Shown here one piece after another: positions 1 to 9,965 of a DNA stretch of 64,000 bases (position 1 is its first letter; every line of letters begins with the position of its first letter). Under the pieces are notes generated by a model that searched no databases, was not told the DNA's origin, and saw nothing but the letters and a program-made list of their open reading frames with translations. Location: contig NZ_FMAR01000003.1 of NCBI RefSeq assembly GCF_900094705.1, forward strand, positions 310,001 through 374,000, written 5' to 3'. This stretch comes from Chitinophaga costaii (lineage in GTDB: Bacteria; Bacteroidota; Bacteroidia; Chitinophagales; Chitinophagaceae). Both the position numbers and the translations under genes were made by a program.

Positions 1-78
1 TGTAATTTAGCTCCTGGAAAGCATATTTAACCCATTGGAATTCGTAAGTTTGTTAAATATCGAATCTTATAAACCCTT

Positions 79-666
79 ATGATCGCTTATCTCAGTGGAA
101 AATTAGCCTATAAATCGCCCGCCTTGTTACACCTCGACGTGAATGGAGTAGGTTATGAGGTGCAGATCAGCCTTCACACTTATTCCCGCATACAGGCCTT
201 GGATCATGTAAAACTACTTACCTTTCTGCACATCAAGGAAGATGCTCATACATTGTATGGCTTTTTCGAAGAAGCTGAAAAAACAATGTTTCTGGCCCTG
301 CTCAGCGTATCTGGCATTGGTGCAAATACAGCCCGTATGATGCTGAGCAGCCTCTCCCCAGAAGACCTGCAGCGAGCCATCCTCATGGAAAATGAACGTA
401 TGCTGGAAGGCATTAAAGGCATAGGTGTTAAAACCGCCAAACGTATTATACTTGAATTGAAAGATAAATTGAAAAAGAACAAAGAAGATATTACATATTT
501 ATCTGTATCTGTTCACAATACAATGGAAGATGACGCGTTAAATGCGTTAGTGACATTAGGGATCGCCCGAAATATGGCAGAACAAGCTATCCAGAAAGTG
601 ATGAAAGCCAATCCACAAACACAGGATCTGGAAGAACTGATCAAAAAAGCGCTTAAAAGTCTATAA
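79..666 (+). CDS. ruvA: Holliday junction branch migration protein RuvA
   Basis: RuvA binds four-way Holliday junctions as a tetramer and loads the RuvB motor for branch migration in recombinational repair. The 195-residue length is normal. The N-terminus (MIAYLSGKL, then a 'VNGVGYEV' strand) is the OB-fold start typical of RuvA. The middle carries two helix-hairpin-helix stretches (around 'LLSVSGIGANTA' and 'IKGIGVKTAKRIILELKDKL'). The end is the small RuvB-contacting domain ('DALNALVTLGIARNMAEQAIQKV'). The ATG at 79 gives the full family N-terminus. It lies 57 bases upstream of sprA on the same strand and may be cotranscribed with it. Confidence 0.97.
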   Translation: MIAYLSGKLAYKSPALLHLDVNGVGYEVQISLHTYSRIQALDHVKLLTFLHIKEDAHTLYGFFEEAEKTMFLALLSVSGIGANTARMMLSSLSPEDLQRAILMENERMLEGIKGIGVKTAKRIILELKDKLKKNKEDITYLSVSVHNTMEDDALNALVTLGIARNMAEQAIQKVMKANPQTQDLEELIKKALKSL

Positions 667-723
667 CTATCATCTATATCGTTTATCGTCGTATATCGCG
701 TTGAGAGAGGATTTAGAACATTC

Positions 724-3700
724 TTGACTAATTTATTACTTTACCCTGACCGCTATAAAAACCTATTACGCTTGGCAAGGAAGACATATTTTGGTGCTTT
801 TGCAGCAATAGGCGTAGTATCTTTTGTCATTTTTAGTACCGCTGCGAGAAACATTGCGCATCAACGGTCCTACCTGCCCCACCTGCCTGGTTTACCCCCC
901 GTTAAAACGGCGCCAGCGCCAGGTGCCGATGACAAAAGGCCTGCTATGCACCAGCAGCTCTTCCCTACACCCGACACCACGAAGGGGAGGGATACGACTG
1001 CCCCCCAAACGACTGATTCATTAAGGTTCGGCCTGCAAGATAGGCGGGGTACTGCCCTGACCGATCCACAACGCAACGCTGTGGATCTTAAAGACCCCAA
1101 CGCCATTAAAAAATCGGTGATCTACGACCCGGTTACAAAACAATACACGGTTTACGAAAAGATTGGCGACCAATACTACCGCTATCCTACCATCCTGAGT
1201 TTTGACGACTACTACAAACTGCAATCGGAGAGTGATATGGATGATTACTGGCAAACCCGCTCGGGATCACTCAGCACTCTGAACCAACGAGGCTCAGGCC
1301 CGGTGCTTTACAAAAGCAATAGCCTCTTTGACCGGGTATTTGGTGGCAACAAAGTAGACATCCGTCCACAGGGCAACCTGGACCTCACGTTTGGCTACCA
1401 GGGCCAAAATATCAAAAATCCCGTACTGGTAGAACAGGCGCGCAAAAATGGTACGTTCAATTTCGATATGGATATTAATATGAACGTAACGGGCCGTATC
1501 GGAGACAAGCTTAAAATCATTACCAATTACAATACCCAGGCAAATTTCGATTTCCAAAACCAAATTAAACTGGAATACACTGGTTACGATGATGAGATCA
1601 TTAAAAAGATCGAAGCCGGTAACGTAAGCTTTCCACTGCGCAGCTCCCTGATAGCTGGGGTGCAATCCCTGTTTGGCGTGAAAACGCAGTTGCAGTTTGG
1701 CAGACTTACTGTAACAAGTGTACTGTCTAACCAGAAATCACAGAAACAAAACCTTATGGTAAATGGTGGCGCACAGTCGCAAGACTACACCATCACCGCC
1801 GATCAGTATGAAGACAACCGCCACTTCCTGATGGCGCAGTTCTTCCGCGATACATTCAACTATGCGATGTCCAACTTGCCCGTTATCCGCTCTCAGGCCA
1901 ATATCATTCGCCTGGAAGTTTGGGTCACGAACAAAACCGGCGCCACTACCAATGCCCGCGACATCGTAGCCCTGGCAGACTTGGGGGAATACAAGCCTTA
2001 CAACGGCAATGTACACGTGCAGGGCGCTGGCAAACTACCAGACAACGGCCTCAACGATCTGTATAGAAACCTGGTATCCGACCCTGCCTCCCGTAACACA
2101 GGTACCGTGGTGAGCCGCCTGCTTGCATTGGGCCTGGTACCCACGCAGGACTTCGAAAAAACTTTTGCCCATAAACTTGACTCTACTCAATACACTTTCA
2201 ATAAACAACTGGGTTTTATTTCCCTGGCCCAGCAGCTCCAGCCAGATGAAGTATTGGGAGTAGCCTATCAATATACTTACAACGGCAGGGTGTATCAGGT
2301 GGGTGAATTTTCGCAGGATGTGCCACCCGATCAGAACGATGCGGCGAACTCCCGTATTCCTTTCCTGAAAATGCTGAAAGCCACCTCAGCCCGCCCACAG
2401 CTCCCTATCTGGGACCTGATGATGAAAAATATTTACGCCACCGGCGCTTACGGGCTTACCCAGGCCGATTTTAAGATGGACGTGTACTATAACGACCCAG
2501 GTGGCGAAAACCGGGTGCCCAGCTTTAAACGGTACATCCCCGATGCTACCGGTCAGTATTCCGGCGCGCCACTCATTACCATCCTTAACCTGGACCGGCT
2601 CAATTCCCAAAACGATCCGCAACCAGATGGTGTGTTTGATTACGTGGATGGATATACGGTTAATTCCCAAACGGGTAAGATCATGTTCCCCCAGTTGGAA
2701 CCTTTTGCTAATGGATTACGGCCTGCCTTTGGTGGCAATGCTACGCTGGAAAAGCAATATTTATATCCCCAGTTGTACGACTCCATTAAAGTGATTGCCC
2801 AGCAGTTCCCGCAACTGAACCGCTACGTAATGAAGGGGTCTTTTAAATCTACCGTGAGTAACAAGATCTCGCTCAATGCACTCAACGTACCCCAGGGTTC
2901 TGTGACCATCACAGCCGGCGGCCAGGTGCTGCGCGAGAATGTAGATTATATCATTGACTATAACGTAGGCCAGGTAACCATTGTGAACGAAGGCGTATTG
3001 AGTTCGGGCATGCCCATCAATGTGCAATTCGAAAACAATGCACTATTTGGACAGCAGGTGCGCAACTACTTCGGTACCCGGTTCGACTATTTGGTGAATG
3101 ACAAGCTGAGTATCGGTTCTACCATTGTGCGGATGAGTGAAAGGCCCTACTATCAGAAGGTGAACTATGGCGATGATCCGATTAAAAATACTGTATTAGG
3201 ATTGGATGGAAACTACAGCTCCGATTGGAAAGGACTAACCCGTTTTCTGGACAAACTGCCCAACTATAGTACCACGGCAATGTCGCACGTAAATATCACC
3301 GGTGAAGTGGCCCGCCTCTTCCCAGGTCATAATAAACTGGTAGACGCTGCTGGCAGTAAACAGGGCCAGGTATATATCGATGATTTTGAAGGCGCGCAGA
3401 GTAACTACGACCTGAAATTCCCGGCCACTAGCTGGGCGCTGGCTTCTACGCCTGCAAATGCACAGGATGCCAACGGTATGGTCATGTTTCCCGAGGCTAC
3501 CCACGACAACTCGCTGGACTATGGCAAGAACAGGGCCTTGCTGGCTTGGTATACCATTGAACCAACCTTGCAAATACCCAATTCCGCGGGATTGCCTGCT
3601 AACATATCCAAAGATGACCAGTCGGACCCTCGTTCCCGCCTGGTGTATCAGCAAGAGGTATTCCCTAACCGCAGCACCGATTTTGGGCAAGCTCAGTTGA

Positions 3701-6700
3701 GTACCCTTGACCTGGCTTATTACCCGAAAGAAAAAGGTCCTTATAACTTTGAATATAATCCCGCTCAGATTAATGGCAACGGCTTGTTAACCCACCCGGA
3801 AAAACGCTGGGCTGGTGTTATGCGCAGCATTGATAATTCCGATTTCGAAACGGCCAACATCGAGTATATCGAATTCTGGCTTCAGGACCCATTCAATAGT
3901 AAGACCAATCAAAACGGTGGTCAGTTATATTTTAATTTGGGTAACGTTTCGGAGGATGTGCTGAAAGACTCGCGTAAGTTCTTTGAAAATGGTATGCCTA
4001 ATCCGCAACAGAATGCCAACCAGCTAGACTCCACCATCTGGGGTCGCATACCACGCTACCAGCAGCAGATTACGCAGGCATTCGACAACGACCCCAGCAT
4101 CCGCGCCTGGCAAGACATTGGCTATGATGGGTTGCGTACCGATTATGAAAGCATTTACCGTAAGGGCTATCTAGATACCCTGCGTATGAATTTTGGTGCT
4201 AACTCGCTTATCTACCAGCAGGCCGCCAGTGATCCTTCGAACGATGATTACCATAACTACCGCGGCGATGATTACGATCGCGAAAAACTTAATATTCTGC
4301 AGCGTTACAAACGTTACAGCATGCCGGAAGGTAACTCTCCCGTGAGTACCAGCGGTTCCCAGTATTCTTCCGCCGCTACAAACATTCCGGAGTCGGAAGA
4401 CCTGAATCATGATAATACCATGAATGAAACCGAAGAGTATTTCGCCTACCGGGTAAATTTGCATCCGAAAATGCGGGTGGGCTATGATTACGTGGTAGAT
4501 TCAATTACGGTAAACCCCACCCTGGCCAATGGCACCACCGCGCCGGAGGTGTGGTATCAATTTAAAATACCCATTGCCCAGTACGACCAGAAAGTAGGGG
4601 AGATCCCCGATTTCAAATCCATCCGTTTTATGCGTATGTACATGACCGGTTTCATGGATTCTACCGTGCTGCGTTTTGCAAAGCTGGACCTGGTGCGCAA
4701 CCAATGGCGCCAGTATCAATATCAGCTTAAATCAGGCGACCCGGTTCCGGTAACGGCTGGTACTACTTTCAACCTCACAGCGGTGAACGTGGAAGAAAAC
4801 AGCAGCCGTACCCCTATTCATTACGTACTGCCGCCGGGCATCCAGCGCCAGAACACTATCAGTACAAATAATACTACCCTGCAACTCAACGAACAGTCTT
4901 TGTCGGTACAGTTGTGTAACCTGAAAGACGGAGACTCCCGCGCCATCTATAAAAATCTGAGCATGGATTTGCGTCAGTACAAACAGCTACAGATGTTTAT
5001 CCACGCAGAACCTGTGAATGATCCAAATTCACTACAAAACAAACAGCTAAATGCCATTATCCGGGTAGGAAGTGATTTTGTAGGGAATTATTACGAATAT
5101 AAAATACCGCTTACGGTGACGCCCTTTGGCGCAGTACGCGATGTAGATATATGGCCTGCGGCCAATAATCTGGACGTAGTCCTCACCAAGTTCAGCGATC
5201 TGAAACTAAAACGTAATATGGCCGGCTTCTCGCCTGTAACGCCCTATTCTGTGACAGACAGTGCCACTGGCAATACCATTACGGTTGTGGGTAACCCCAG
5301 CCTGGGCGATGTGAAAAGCATCATGATCGGTATTGAAAACCCCGCCGACGACGGGGTTGCCAAATGCGCCGAGGTATGGTTCGATGAATTGCGGCTTACC
5401 GGCCTGGATGAAAAAGGCGGCTATGGTGCCGTGGCCCGCATAGACATGCAACTGGCCGACTTGGGTACGCTTTCCCTTTCCGGCAATATGCACACGGCCG
5501 GTTTTGGGGCTGTAGACCAGAAAGTGAATGAACGTTTCCGCGATAACTATACCCAGTACGATGCTGCAACCAACCTGGATTTGGGCAAGCTGTTGCCCAA
5601 AAAAATGGGGCTGGTGATCCCCGTATACGCCGGTTATTCACAAGCTATCAGTACACCGGAATATGATCCATACGACCTGGATATCAAACTCAAAACCAAA
5701 CTGCGCATGGCATCCTCTAAACAAATGAGGGATTCCATCAAGGCACAGGCAGAAGACTTTACCTCCATCACCAGTCTGAATTTTACCAACGTCCGAAAGC
5801 TGAATAAATCGGGTAAGAAGTTAAAAATATGGTCGTTGGAAAACTTCGACTTTAATTACTCCTTCTCACAAACCACCCACCATAACCCATTGGTACAAAA
5901 CGATGTGCTGACGCGCAACCGGGGCGGTTTTGGATATAACTATAGTGCTACAGCCAAATTCCTCACGCCATTCCGGAAGTTGATCAAAAGCAAATCGCAT
6001 TGGCTGGCATTACTCAAAGACTTCAACATAAACTATAAGCCGTCGCTCATTAGTTTTCGTATAGACCTCACCAGGCAGTTTGGCGCCACCCGCATCCGAA
6101 ATGTGGGCAGCAACTATTTACTACAGGAAACGTACAATAAGTACTTCACCTTTGACCGCTATTATGCCCTGAAGTGGGACCTTACCCACAGTATCAATAT
6201 CGATTTCCAGGCGGTGAATAATGCCCGTGTAGACGAGCCGGATGGCCGCTTAAATACCTCCGCAAAAAAAGATAGCCTATGGCGCAACCTGCTGCACCTG
6301 GGCCGCACCACTAACTATTTTCATTCCATCACGGCCACCTACACCCTGCCCACGCAGAAATTCCCGGCCCTGACCTGGACTAATATCACGCTGAACTACA
6401 ATACACAATATACCTGGACGGCGGCATCCCGCCAGGCGTTGGAGCAAGGAAACGCCATCGAGAACGCCCATACCATGAACATTACGGGTGAACTGAATTT
6501 CGATCAGCTATATAGTAAATCGAAGTGGATGCGAAAATTTGCCTTCAAATCTGCTGGTGCGTCGGGCAATAGCCGCCCACCAATGAATGGCAGCCAGGCT
6601 GGCAAAAAGCCACAGCCAGAAGCGGTTTCGGAAGACGACGGTATATCCATGGCCCTGAAAGCTGCTATGCGCGTGGTGATGTCGCTGAAGCGTGTAAACA

Positions 6701-8091
6701 TCAGCTATTCGGAGAACGCCGCCACCGCCCTGCCCGGGTATATGGACAGTACCAAGGTGCTGGGCATGCACTGGGCTACCATGTCGCCGGGTATAGGCTT
6801 TGTGCTGGGCGGGCAGCCTAATGATAAGTGGCTGCGTAACTTTGCCAACAGGGGACTTATCACGCACGATACCTTATTCAATCTTCAGTACCAGCAGCAA
6901 TTTACCCGCGACCTGAAAATACAAGCTACGCTGGAACCCGTTCGCGACCTTCGTATAGATGTGAATCTTACACGCATGTTCACCAAAACCCACTCCGAGT
7001 TATTCAAGGATACTACAGGCCTGGGTGCTTATGCGGGACTTAATCCTTATGACGCAGGCGGCTTCGATGTAACATTCATTGGAGTGAAAACCATGTTCGG
7101 GTCTATTAACAAGCAAAACGGCATGTCGCGGACCTTCCAGAAATTCCAGGATTATCGCTCCATTATTTCCAGCCGATTGTTCCAGGAAAATCCCTATTCC
7201 AAGTATGCGCCCCAGTCCGGTCAGCCCAATGACCCGGCTTACAAATATGGTTATGGACGGTATGCCCAGGACGTATTGATACCGGCCTTCCTGGCGGCTT
7301 ACACTGGCAAAGACCCGAAATCCATAGGACTCTTGAAAGACGGTGGTTCCAATAACGTAAAGAGCAATCCGTTCAGCAGCATCAAGTCGCTGCCCAACTG
7401 GGGCCTCACCTACAGTGGCCTGGCCCGCCTGGAGCCGTTCAAGAATTTCATGACCAACTTCACCATCACCCACCGTTACACGGGTGATCTGAACATGAGT
7501 TCTTTCAACTCGTCCCTGAACTATGCAGACCCCCGCATTCTGGGTTATCCTGGTTTCATCGATACAGTGTCGGGCAACTATATTCCGTACTACCTGGTGC
7601 CCAACCTAACCCTCACCGAAGCCTTTGACCCGCTGATACGGTTGGATGGAACCTTCATCAACAATATCAGTGCCAGCGTAGGTTTCAAAAAAGCCCGCTC
7701 ACTGAGCCTGAGTCTCATTGATTACCAACTGACGGAAGTGCGCAGTACCACTATCGAATTAAGTGGTAGCTACCGTGTACGTGGGCTGGTAATGCCTTTT
7801 GTGGTGGGCAAGAACGGATCACACAAACTGCAAAATGACCTGAACTTCCGGTTGGACATGAGTTTGCGGGATGATAAAACGGTGAACAATCGCCTGGATG
7901 CCGACCTGGTAATACCCACCAGCGGCCAGAAGGTGATTGCCATATCGCCCTCGATCGATTACATCGTGAATAACCGCTTAAACCTGCGCTTCTTCTATGA
8001 TCGAAGACAAACCATCCCGGTTATTTCCACTGCCTACCCCATCACCACCACCAGCGGTGGGCTTACCCTCCGCTTTATGTTACAGCAATAG
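724..8091 (+). CDS. sprA: T9SS outer-membrane translocon protein SprA (Sov family)
   Basis: SprA/Sov is the very large outer-membrane barrel that forms the protein-conducting channel of the type IX secretion system, which exports gliding adhesins and enzymes. At 2455 residues this matches the size of known SprA proteins. Visible hallmarks are the extended beta-rich sequence, 'GYQGQNIKNPVLVEQARKNG', 'IDDFEGAQSNYDL', 'AKCAEVWFDELRL' and a C-terminal strand ending in aromatic residues (LTLRFMLQQ). The N-terminus has a basic patch then a hydrophobic stretch (about residues 24-40), consistent with export. The reading frame is the same as ruvA. No ATG occurs near the start, so translation probably begins at TTG 724; a second TTG at 772 is possible. 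Cargo and partner proteins for this system lie elsewhere in the window. Confidence 0.95.
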   Translation: MTNLLLYPDRYKNLLRLARKTYFGAFAAIGVVSFVIFSTAARNIAHQRSYLPHLPGLPPVKTAPAPGADDKRPAMHQQLFPTPDTTKGRDTTAPQTTDSLRFGLQDRRGTALTDPQRNAVDLKDPNAIKKSVIYDPVTKQYTVYEKIGDQYYRYPTILSFDDYYKLQSESDMDDYWQTRSGSLSTLNQRGSGPVLYKSNSLFDRVFGGNKVDIRPQGNLDLTFGYQGQNIKNPVLVEQARKNGTFNFDMDINMNVTGRIGDKLKIITNYNTQANFDFQNQIKLEYTGYDDEIIKKIEAGNVSFPLRSSLIAGVQSLFGVKTQLQFGRLTVTSVLSNQKSQKQNLMVNGGAQSQDYTITADQYEDNRHFLMAQFFRDTFNYAMSNLPVIRSQANIIRLEVWVTNKTGATTNARDIVALADLGEYKPYNGNVHVQGAGKLPDNGLNDLYRNLVSDPASRNTGTVVSRLLALGLVPTQDFEKTFAHKLDSTQYTFNKQLGFISLAQQLQPDEVLGVAYQYTYNGRVYQVGEFSQDVPPDQNDAANSRIPFLKMLKATSARPQLPIWDLMMKNIYATGAYGLTQADFKMDVYYNDPGGENRVPSFKRYIPDATGQYSGAPLITILNLDRLNSQNDPQPDGVFDYVDGYTVNSQTGKIMFPQLEPFANGLRPAFGGNATLEKQYLYPQLYDSIKVIAQQFPQLNRYVMKGSFKSTVSNKISLNALNVPQGSVTITAGGQVLRENVDYIIDYNVGQVTIVNEGVLSSGMPINVQFENNALFGQQVRNYFGTRFDYLVNDKLSIGSTIVRMSERPYYQKVNYGDDPIKNTVLGLDGNYSSDWKGLTRFLDKLPNYSTTAMSHVNITGEVARLFPGHNKLVDAAGSKQGQVYIDDFEGAQSNYDLKFPATSWALASTPANAQDANGMVMFPEATHDNSLDYGKNRALLAWYTIEPTLQIPNSAGLPANISKDDQSDPRSRLVYQQEVFPNRSTDFGQAQLSTLDLAYYPKEKGPYNFEYNPAQINGNGLLTHPEKRWAGVMRSIDNSDFETANIEYIEFWLQDPFNSKTNQNGGQLYFNLGNVSEDVLKDSRKFFENGMPNPQQNANQLDSTIWGRIPRYQQQITQAFDNDPSIRAWQDIGYDGLRTDYESIYRKGYLDTLRMNFGANSLIYQQAASDPSNDDYHNYRGDDYDREKLNILQRYKRYSMPEGNSPVSTSGSQYSSAATNIPESEDLNHDNTMNETEEYFAYRVNLHPKMRVGYDYVVDSITVNPTLANGTTAPEVWYQFKIPIAQYDQKVGEIPDFKSIRFMRMYMTGFMDSTVLRFAKLDLVRNQWRQYQYQLKSGDPVPVTAGTTFNLTAVNVEENSSRTPIHYVLPPGIQRQNTISTNNTTLQLNEQSLSVQLCNLKDGDSRAIYKNLSMDLRQYKQLQMFIHAEPVNDPNSLQNKQLNAIIRVGSDFVGNYYEYKIPLTVTPFGAVRDVDIWPAANNLDVVLTKFSDLKLKRNMAGFSPVTPYSVTDSATGNTITVVGNPSLGDVKSIMIGIENPADDGVAKCAEVWFDELRLTGLDEKGGYGAVARIDMQLADLGTLSLSGNMHTAGFGAVDQKVNERFRDNYTQYDAATNLDLGKLLPKKMGLVIPVYAGYSQAISTPEYDPYDLDIKLKTKLRMASSKQMRDSIKAQAEDFTSITSLNFTNVRKLNKSGKKLKIWSLENFDFNYSFSQTTHHNPLVQNDVLTRNRGGFGYNYSATAKFLTPFRKLIKSKSHWLALLKDFNINYKPSLISFRIDLTRQFGATRIRNVGSNYLLQETYNKYFTFDRYYALKWDLTHSINIDFQAVNNARVDEPDGRLNTSAKKDSLWRNLLHLGRTTNYFHSITATYTLPTQKFPALTWTNITLNYNTQYTWTAASRQALEQGNAIENAHTMNITGELNFDQLYSKSKWMRKFAFKSAGASGNSRPPMNGSQAGKKPQPEAVSEDDGISMALKAAMRVVMSLKRVNISYSENAATALPGYMDSTKVLGMHWATMSPGIGFVLGGQPNDKWLRNFANRGLITHDTLFNLQYQQQFTRDLKIQATLEPVRDLRIDVNLTRMFTKTHSELFKDTTGLGAYAGLNPYDAGGFDVTFIGVKTMFGSINKQNGMSRTFQKFQDYRSIISSRLFQENPYSKYAPQSGQPNDPAYKYGYGRYAQDVLIPAFLAAYTGKDPKSIGLLKDGGSNNVKSNPFSSIKSLPNWGLTYSGLARLEPFKNFMTNFTITHRYTGDLNMSSFNSSLNYADPRILGYPGFIDTVSGNYIPYYLVPNLTLTEAFDPLIRLDGTFINNISASVGFKKARSLSLSLIDYQLTEVRSTTIELSGSYRVRGLVMPFVVGKNGSHKLQNDLNFRLDMSLRDDKTVNNRLDADLVIPTSGQKVIAISPSIDYIVNNRLNLRFFYDRRQTIPVISTAYPITTTSGGLTLRFMLQQ

Positions 8092-8123
8092 ACTTGCAAC
8101 ACGCCTAAACTTTCTGCTATCAA

Positions 8124-8163
8124 AAGAACATCCCGCGCAGGCTACCAGTCGCGGGATGTTCTT
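8124..8163 (+). terminator. Hairpin after sprA
   Basis: A 14-base perfect stem (AAGAACATCCCGCG pairing with CGCGGGATGTTCTT) around a 12-base loop lies 32 bases after the sprA stop. The T-tract is short, so termination is probable but not certain. Its ATCCCGC core recurs in the hairpins after guaB and the M1 peptidase. Confidence 0.65.
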
Positions 8164-8257
8164 AAAGCGGAGGGAAAACTTATCTGCTTGAGAGCCTGCC
8201 GCATGTTAAGTAATTGTCATGAGAAAGAATTCGGCCAAATGTTTCATCAAATAAGCG

Positions 8258-8265
8258 TAGATTTG
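8258..8265 (+). promoter_or_regulatory. -7 box of the guaB promoter (TAGATTTG)
   Basis: A perfect match to the Bacteroidota -7 consensus TAnnTTTG lies 35 bases upstream of ATG 8301. I see no clear -33 TTTG at the usual spacing. Confidence 0.6.
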
Positions 8266-8300
8266 CGTGCAATTATTTTTTAACTGACAAATAGTTGCGC

Positions 8301-9776
8301 ATGCCTGGAGAAATTACAAAACCAAAGTTCGTCGCGGACGGTCTCACTTTCGATGATGTATTGTTAGTGCCCGCCTACTCGGAAGTCCTGCCTAGAGAAG
8401 TTAACATTTCGACCCAACTTACCCGTAATATAAGACTGAATATTCCCATGGTATCTGCTGCCATGGATACCGTAACGGAGGCTACGCTGGCCATTGCATT
8501 AGCACGCCAGGGTGGTATAGGGATCCTGCACAAAAACATGAGCATCGAAAAACAGGCCGAGCTGGTACGCAAGGTAAAACGCAGCGAAAGCGGCATGATA
8601 CTGGACCCAGTAACCCTGAAAACCGACGCCACTATTGCACAGGCACAAAAACTGATGCGCGATAATGGTATTGGCGGTATTCCCATTATAGACAACAATG
8701 GTAAGCTGGTGGGCATTCTCACCAATCGTGACCTGCGTTTTGAGAAAGATCAGAATCGCCTTGTGAGCAACGCCATGACCAAGGAAAACCTGGTTACCGC
8801 TCCCGAAGGCACCAGTTTAAAACAAGCCGAAAGCATACTCCAGGAATATAAGATCGAAAAACTGCCAGTGGTAGACAAATCTGGTAAGCTGATTGGCTTA
8901 ATTACTTACCGCGATATTTTACAGACCACTAGTTATCCTAACGCGGTGAAAGACGGCTATGGCCGCCTGTTGGTAGGCGCTGCCCTCGGTATTACGGCAG
9001 ATGTGCTGGACCGCGCACAGGCACTACTGCACGTGGGGGTAGATGTGGTAGGCCTGGACAGCGCACACGGGCATTCCCTGGGTGTACTGGAATGTGTACG
9101 CCGGCTTAAAAAAGCATTTCCTAAACTGGAAGTAATAGCTGGCAATGTAGCCACTGCCGAAGGTGCCCTTGCCCTGGCAGCAGCAGGCGCAGACGCGGTG
9201 AAAGTAGGGGTGGGGCCCGGTTCCATTTGTACCACCCGCGTGGTAACTGGCGCAGGCTTCCCGCAACTGTCTGCTATCATGAACGCGGCAGATGCCCTGA
9301 AAGGCACTGGTATTCCCGTGATTGCAGATGGAGGCATTCGCTATACCGGTGATATGGTGAAGGCCCTCGTTGCCGGTGCATCCACCATCATGGCGGGTTC
9401 TATCTTTGCCGGCGTAGAAGAAAGCCCCGGAGAAACCATCATTTACGAAGGCCGCAAGTTTAAATCTTACCGTGGCATGGGCAGTATAGAAGCCATGTCT
9501 GAAGGTAGCAAAGACCGCTACTTCCAGGACGTAGAAGCCGATATAAAGAAACTGGTGCCGGAAGGCATTGTAGGCCGGGTGCCATATAAAGGTTACTTGT
9601 CTGAAGTAGTGCAGCAATTCGTAGGCGGGCTGCGGGCTGGCATGGGCTATAGCGGTTCCAAAGATATTGCCACCTTGCAGCAGGCGCAGTTTGTGAAGAT
9701 CACTGCCGCTACGGTAAAAGAAAACCACCCCCACGATGTGGTGATTACCAAAGAGGCACCGAACTACAGCCGCTAA
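8301..9776 (+). CDS. guaB: Inosine-5'-monophosphate dehydrogenase
   Basis: GuaB oxidises IMP to XMP with NAD+, the committed step of guanine nucleotide synthesis. The 491-residue protein has the split TIM barrel ('[19 protein letters not shown]' near residues 13-31) and two inserted CBS modules (about residues 95-210, '[20 protein letters not shown]' and '[19 protein letters not shown]'). The catalytic loop 'GPGSICTTR' puts the active-site Cys near residue 310. The flap has '[10 protein letters not shown]' and the C-terminus is complete. I chose ATG 8301 rather than TTG 8295, because it gives the usual short N-terminus and fits the upstream -7 box. The gene appears monocistronic, with a hairpin on each side. 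Confidence 0.97.
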   Translation: MPGEITKPKFVADGLTFDDVLLVPAYSEVLPREVNISTQLTRNIRLNIPMVSAAMDTVTEATLAIALARQGGIGILHKNMSIEKQAELVRKVKRSESGMILDPVTLKTDATIAQAQKLMRDNGIGGIPIIDNNGKLVGILTNRDLRFEKDQNRLVSNAMTKENLVTAPEGTSLKQAESILQEYKIEKLPVVDKSGKLIGLITYRDILQTTSYPNAVKDGYGRLLVGAALGITADVLDRAQALLHVGVDVVGLDSAHGHSLGVLECVRRLKKAFPKLEVIAGNVATAEGALALAAAGADAVKVGVGPGSICTTRVVTGAGFPQLSAIMNAADALKGTGIPVIADGGIRYTGDMVKALVAGASTIMAGSIFAGVEESPGETIIYEGRKFKSYRGMGSIEAMSEGSKDRYFQDVEADIKKLVPEGIVGRVPYKGYLSEVVQQFVGGLRAGMGYSGSKDIATLQQAQFVKITAATVKENHPHDVVITKEAPNYSR

Positions 9777-9816
9777 AATAAGATTCCCAACAACGAAGTG
9801 TAAACTTGCTATAGCT

Positions 9817-9851
9817 CAAATCCCGCAATGGTCATGCCGTTGCGGGATTTG
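9817..9851 (+). terminator. Hairpin after guaB
   Basis: A 12-base perfect stem (CAAATCCCGCAA with TTGCGGGATTTG) has an 11-base loop and is followed by GAAATTTAGG. The stem is strong but there is no long U-tract, so this could be a terminator or an RNA-stabilising 3' hairpin. Confidence 0.6.
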
Positions 9852-9931
9852 AAATTTAGGTATTACCCATATCATATAACATATAAAAAAATATGGATGC
9901 AATAGGTTGCAGGAAATTATTCGGTAGTGAA

Positions 9932-9961
9932 TTGTTTTTTCGAAATAGGCTTTTACATTTG
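9932..9961 (+). promoter_or_regulatory. lnt promoter, TTG-N19-TACATTTG
   Basis: A TTG at 9932 lies 19 bases before a perfect -7 box TACATTTG (9954-9961). The box ends only four bases before ATG 9966. A -7 box normally sits about -11 to -4, so transcription would begin at or next to the A of the start codon, giving a leaderless or nearly leaderless mRNA. Confidence 0.6.
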
Positions 9962-9965
9962 AAAC

